Assembly (NCBI GenBank): GCA_018857735.1
Contig: JABMCL010003058.1
Span: 10,001 to 74,000 of the forward strand
DNA from: Alviniconcha marisindica
Taxonomy: Eukaryota; Mollusca; Gastropoda; Provannidae
Direction of reading: 5' to 3'
DNA: 64,000 nt
The notes beneath the pieces are model-generated. The model was not told where the DNA came from, searched no databases, and saw only the letters and a list, made by a program, of their open reading frames with translations. Shown piece by piece: positions 62,661-64,000 of the stretch. Position 1 is the stretch's first letter; every line of letters starts with the position of its first letter. The translations under genes and the position numbers were made by a program.

Positions 62661-63182
62661 AAACTGGACAGTGAGTAGTCTGGTTATGTTAGTGATACTG
62701 GACAGCGAGTAGTCCGGTCATGTTAGTGATACTGGACAGCGAGTAGCCCGGTCATGTTAGTGATACTGGACAGCGAGTAGCCGGTCATGTTAGTGATACT
62801 GGACAGCGAGTAGTTCCGGTCATGTTAGTGATACTGGACAGCGAGTAGCCCGGTCATGTTAGTGATACTGGACAGCGAGTAGCCCGGTCATGTTAGTGAT
62901 ACTGGACAGCGAGTAGCCCGGTCATGTTAGTGATACTGGACAGCGAGTAGCCCGGTCATGTTAGTGATACTGGACAGCGAGTAGTCCGGTCATGTTAGTG
63001 ATACTGGACAGCGAGTAGTCCAGTCATGTTAGGGATACTGGACAGCGAGTAGTCCAGTCATGTTAGTGATACATGTTAGTGATACTGGACAGTGAGTAGT
63101 CCAGTCATGTTAGTGATACTGGACAGTGAGTAGTCCAGTCATGTTAGTGATACTGGACAGTGAGTAGTCCAGTCATGTTAGT
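62661..63182 (+). repeat. 34-bp minisatellite, ~15 copies
   Basis: Units of actggacagcgagtagcccg-gtcatgttagtgat. Left and right copies differ in two positions (agcgag versus agtgag; cccgg versus ccag), giving two subfamilies. Confidence 0.95.
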
Positions 63183-63423
63183 ACTGTTGCAAGCCAGTCA
63201 ACCAGTTCATCCACCTTTTAAAAATGAAACCATGGAGGCCATGACCAGACCAGGAGCTGAAAAAAGTAGAGCAAATGCTCAAAATAGGACCAGAAGAGGA
63301 AACTCCTCAAAATTGGACCATCTGGCTTACTTTATTTCATCCTTCTGTGACCTTGCAAATTAAGTCAAGGTCAATGAAACTGATCTGGACATATCATTTT
63401 GGTAGAATTGATTATCATGTTCG

Positions 63424-64000
63424 TCAGTCAGTCCTCAGATTTGTATGTCCTGTTAACAGCACCAGGTCATTAGTCAGTCCTCAGATTTGTACATCCTGTT
63501 AACAGCACCAGATCATTAGTCAGTCCGTCCTCAGATTTGTACATCCTGTTAACAGCACCAGGTCATTAACCAGTCCTCAGATTTGTACATCCTGTTAACT
63601 GCACCAAGTCATTTGTCCTCAGATTTGTACATCCTGTAAACTGCACCAGGTCATTAGTCAGTCCTCAGATTTGTACATCCTGTTAACCGCACCATGTCAT
63701 TAGTCAGTCAGTCCTCAGATTTGTACATCCTGTCAGCTGCACCAGGTCATTAGCCAGTCCGTCCTCAGATTTGTACATCCTGTAAACTGCACCAGGTCAT
63801 TAGTCTGTCCGTCCTCAGATCTGCACATCCTGTCAACTGCATCAGGTCATTAGTCCGTCCTCAGATTTGTACATCCTGTCAACTGCACCAGGTCATTAGT
63901 CCGTCCCCCCAGATTTGTACATCCTGCCAACTGTACCAGGTCTTTAGTAAAGTCCTCAGATTTGTACATCCTGTCAACTGTACCAGGTCTTTAGTAAAGT
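63424..64000 (+). repeat. ~46-bp minisatellite running to the window end
   Basis: Units of cagatttgtacatcctgtta-acagcaccaggtcattagtc-agtcctc with variable spacer length. The array continues past the window. Confidence 0.95.

Noticed and set aside
62661..64000. Possible CRISPR-like array
   Set aside because: Units are contiguous tandem repeats without unique spacers, in an animal genome.

Overview
The window looks like genomic DNA of a lophotrochozoan animal, most probably a gastropod mollusc. That assignment is an inference. It rests on large AT-leaning introns, very abundant GA/GT microsatellites and poly-C/poly-G tracts, tRNA-derived SINEs, and a protein sequence close to molluscan G-protein subunits.

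One gene is certain. Positions 193-37146 on the + strand carry the last eight coding exons of the stimulatory heterotrimeric G-protein alpha subunit (G alpha s, GNAS orthologue). All exon joins keep frame and have AG/GT borders, giving about 308 residues from the helical domain to the canonical C-terminus and stop. The 5' exons (N-terminal helix and P-loop) lie before the window. Introns are large (up to 15.5 kb) and full of repeats. The 3' UTR probably runs to about 39.1 or 40.3 kb.

From about 40.3 to 61.2 kb I see no convincing gene. The region is a nest of old transposons: a multi-copy unnamed repeat with recurring internal monomers, an 811-bp hAT-like element with terminal inverted repeats, SINEs, minisatellites and microsatellites. 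At 61913-62168 on the - strand there is a likely terminal coding exon of a second, convergent gene that I do not recognise. Its end is built from a 45-bp minisatellite that continues into the 3' UTR. From 62.6 kb to the window end two further minisatellites occupy most of the sequence.

The main points for a second look are these. Three tandem copies of the 3' splice site plus exon start precede the G alpha s exon at 30467. The minisatellite repeats the C-terminus and stop codon of the minus-strand exon. A 50-60 bp SINE-tail module recurs with the same 5' boundary, and one copy has a filled/empty-site pair inside a tandem duplication. The hAT-like element is nested in another repeat. Almost all other open reading frames are artefacts of tandem repeats whose period is a multiple of three, or of dinucleotide runs.
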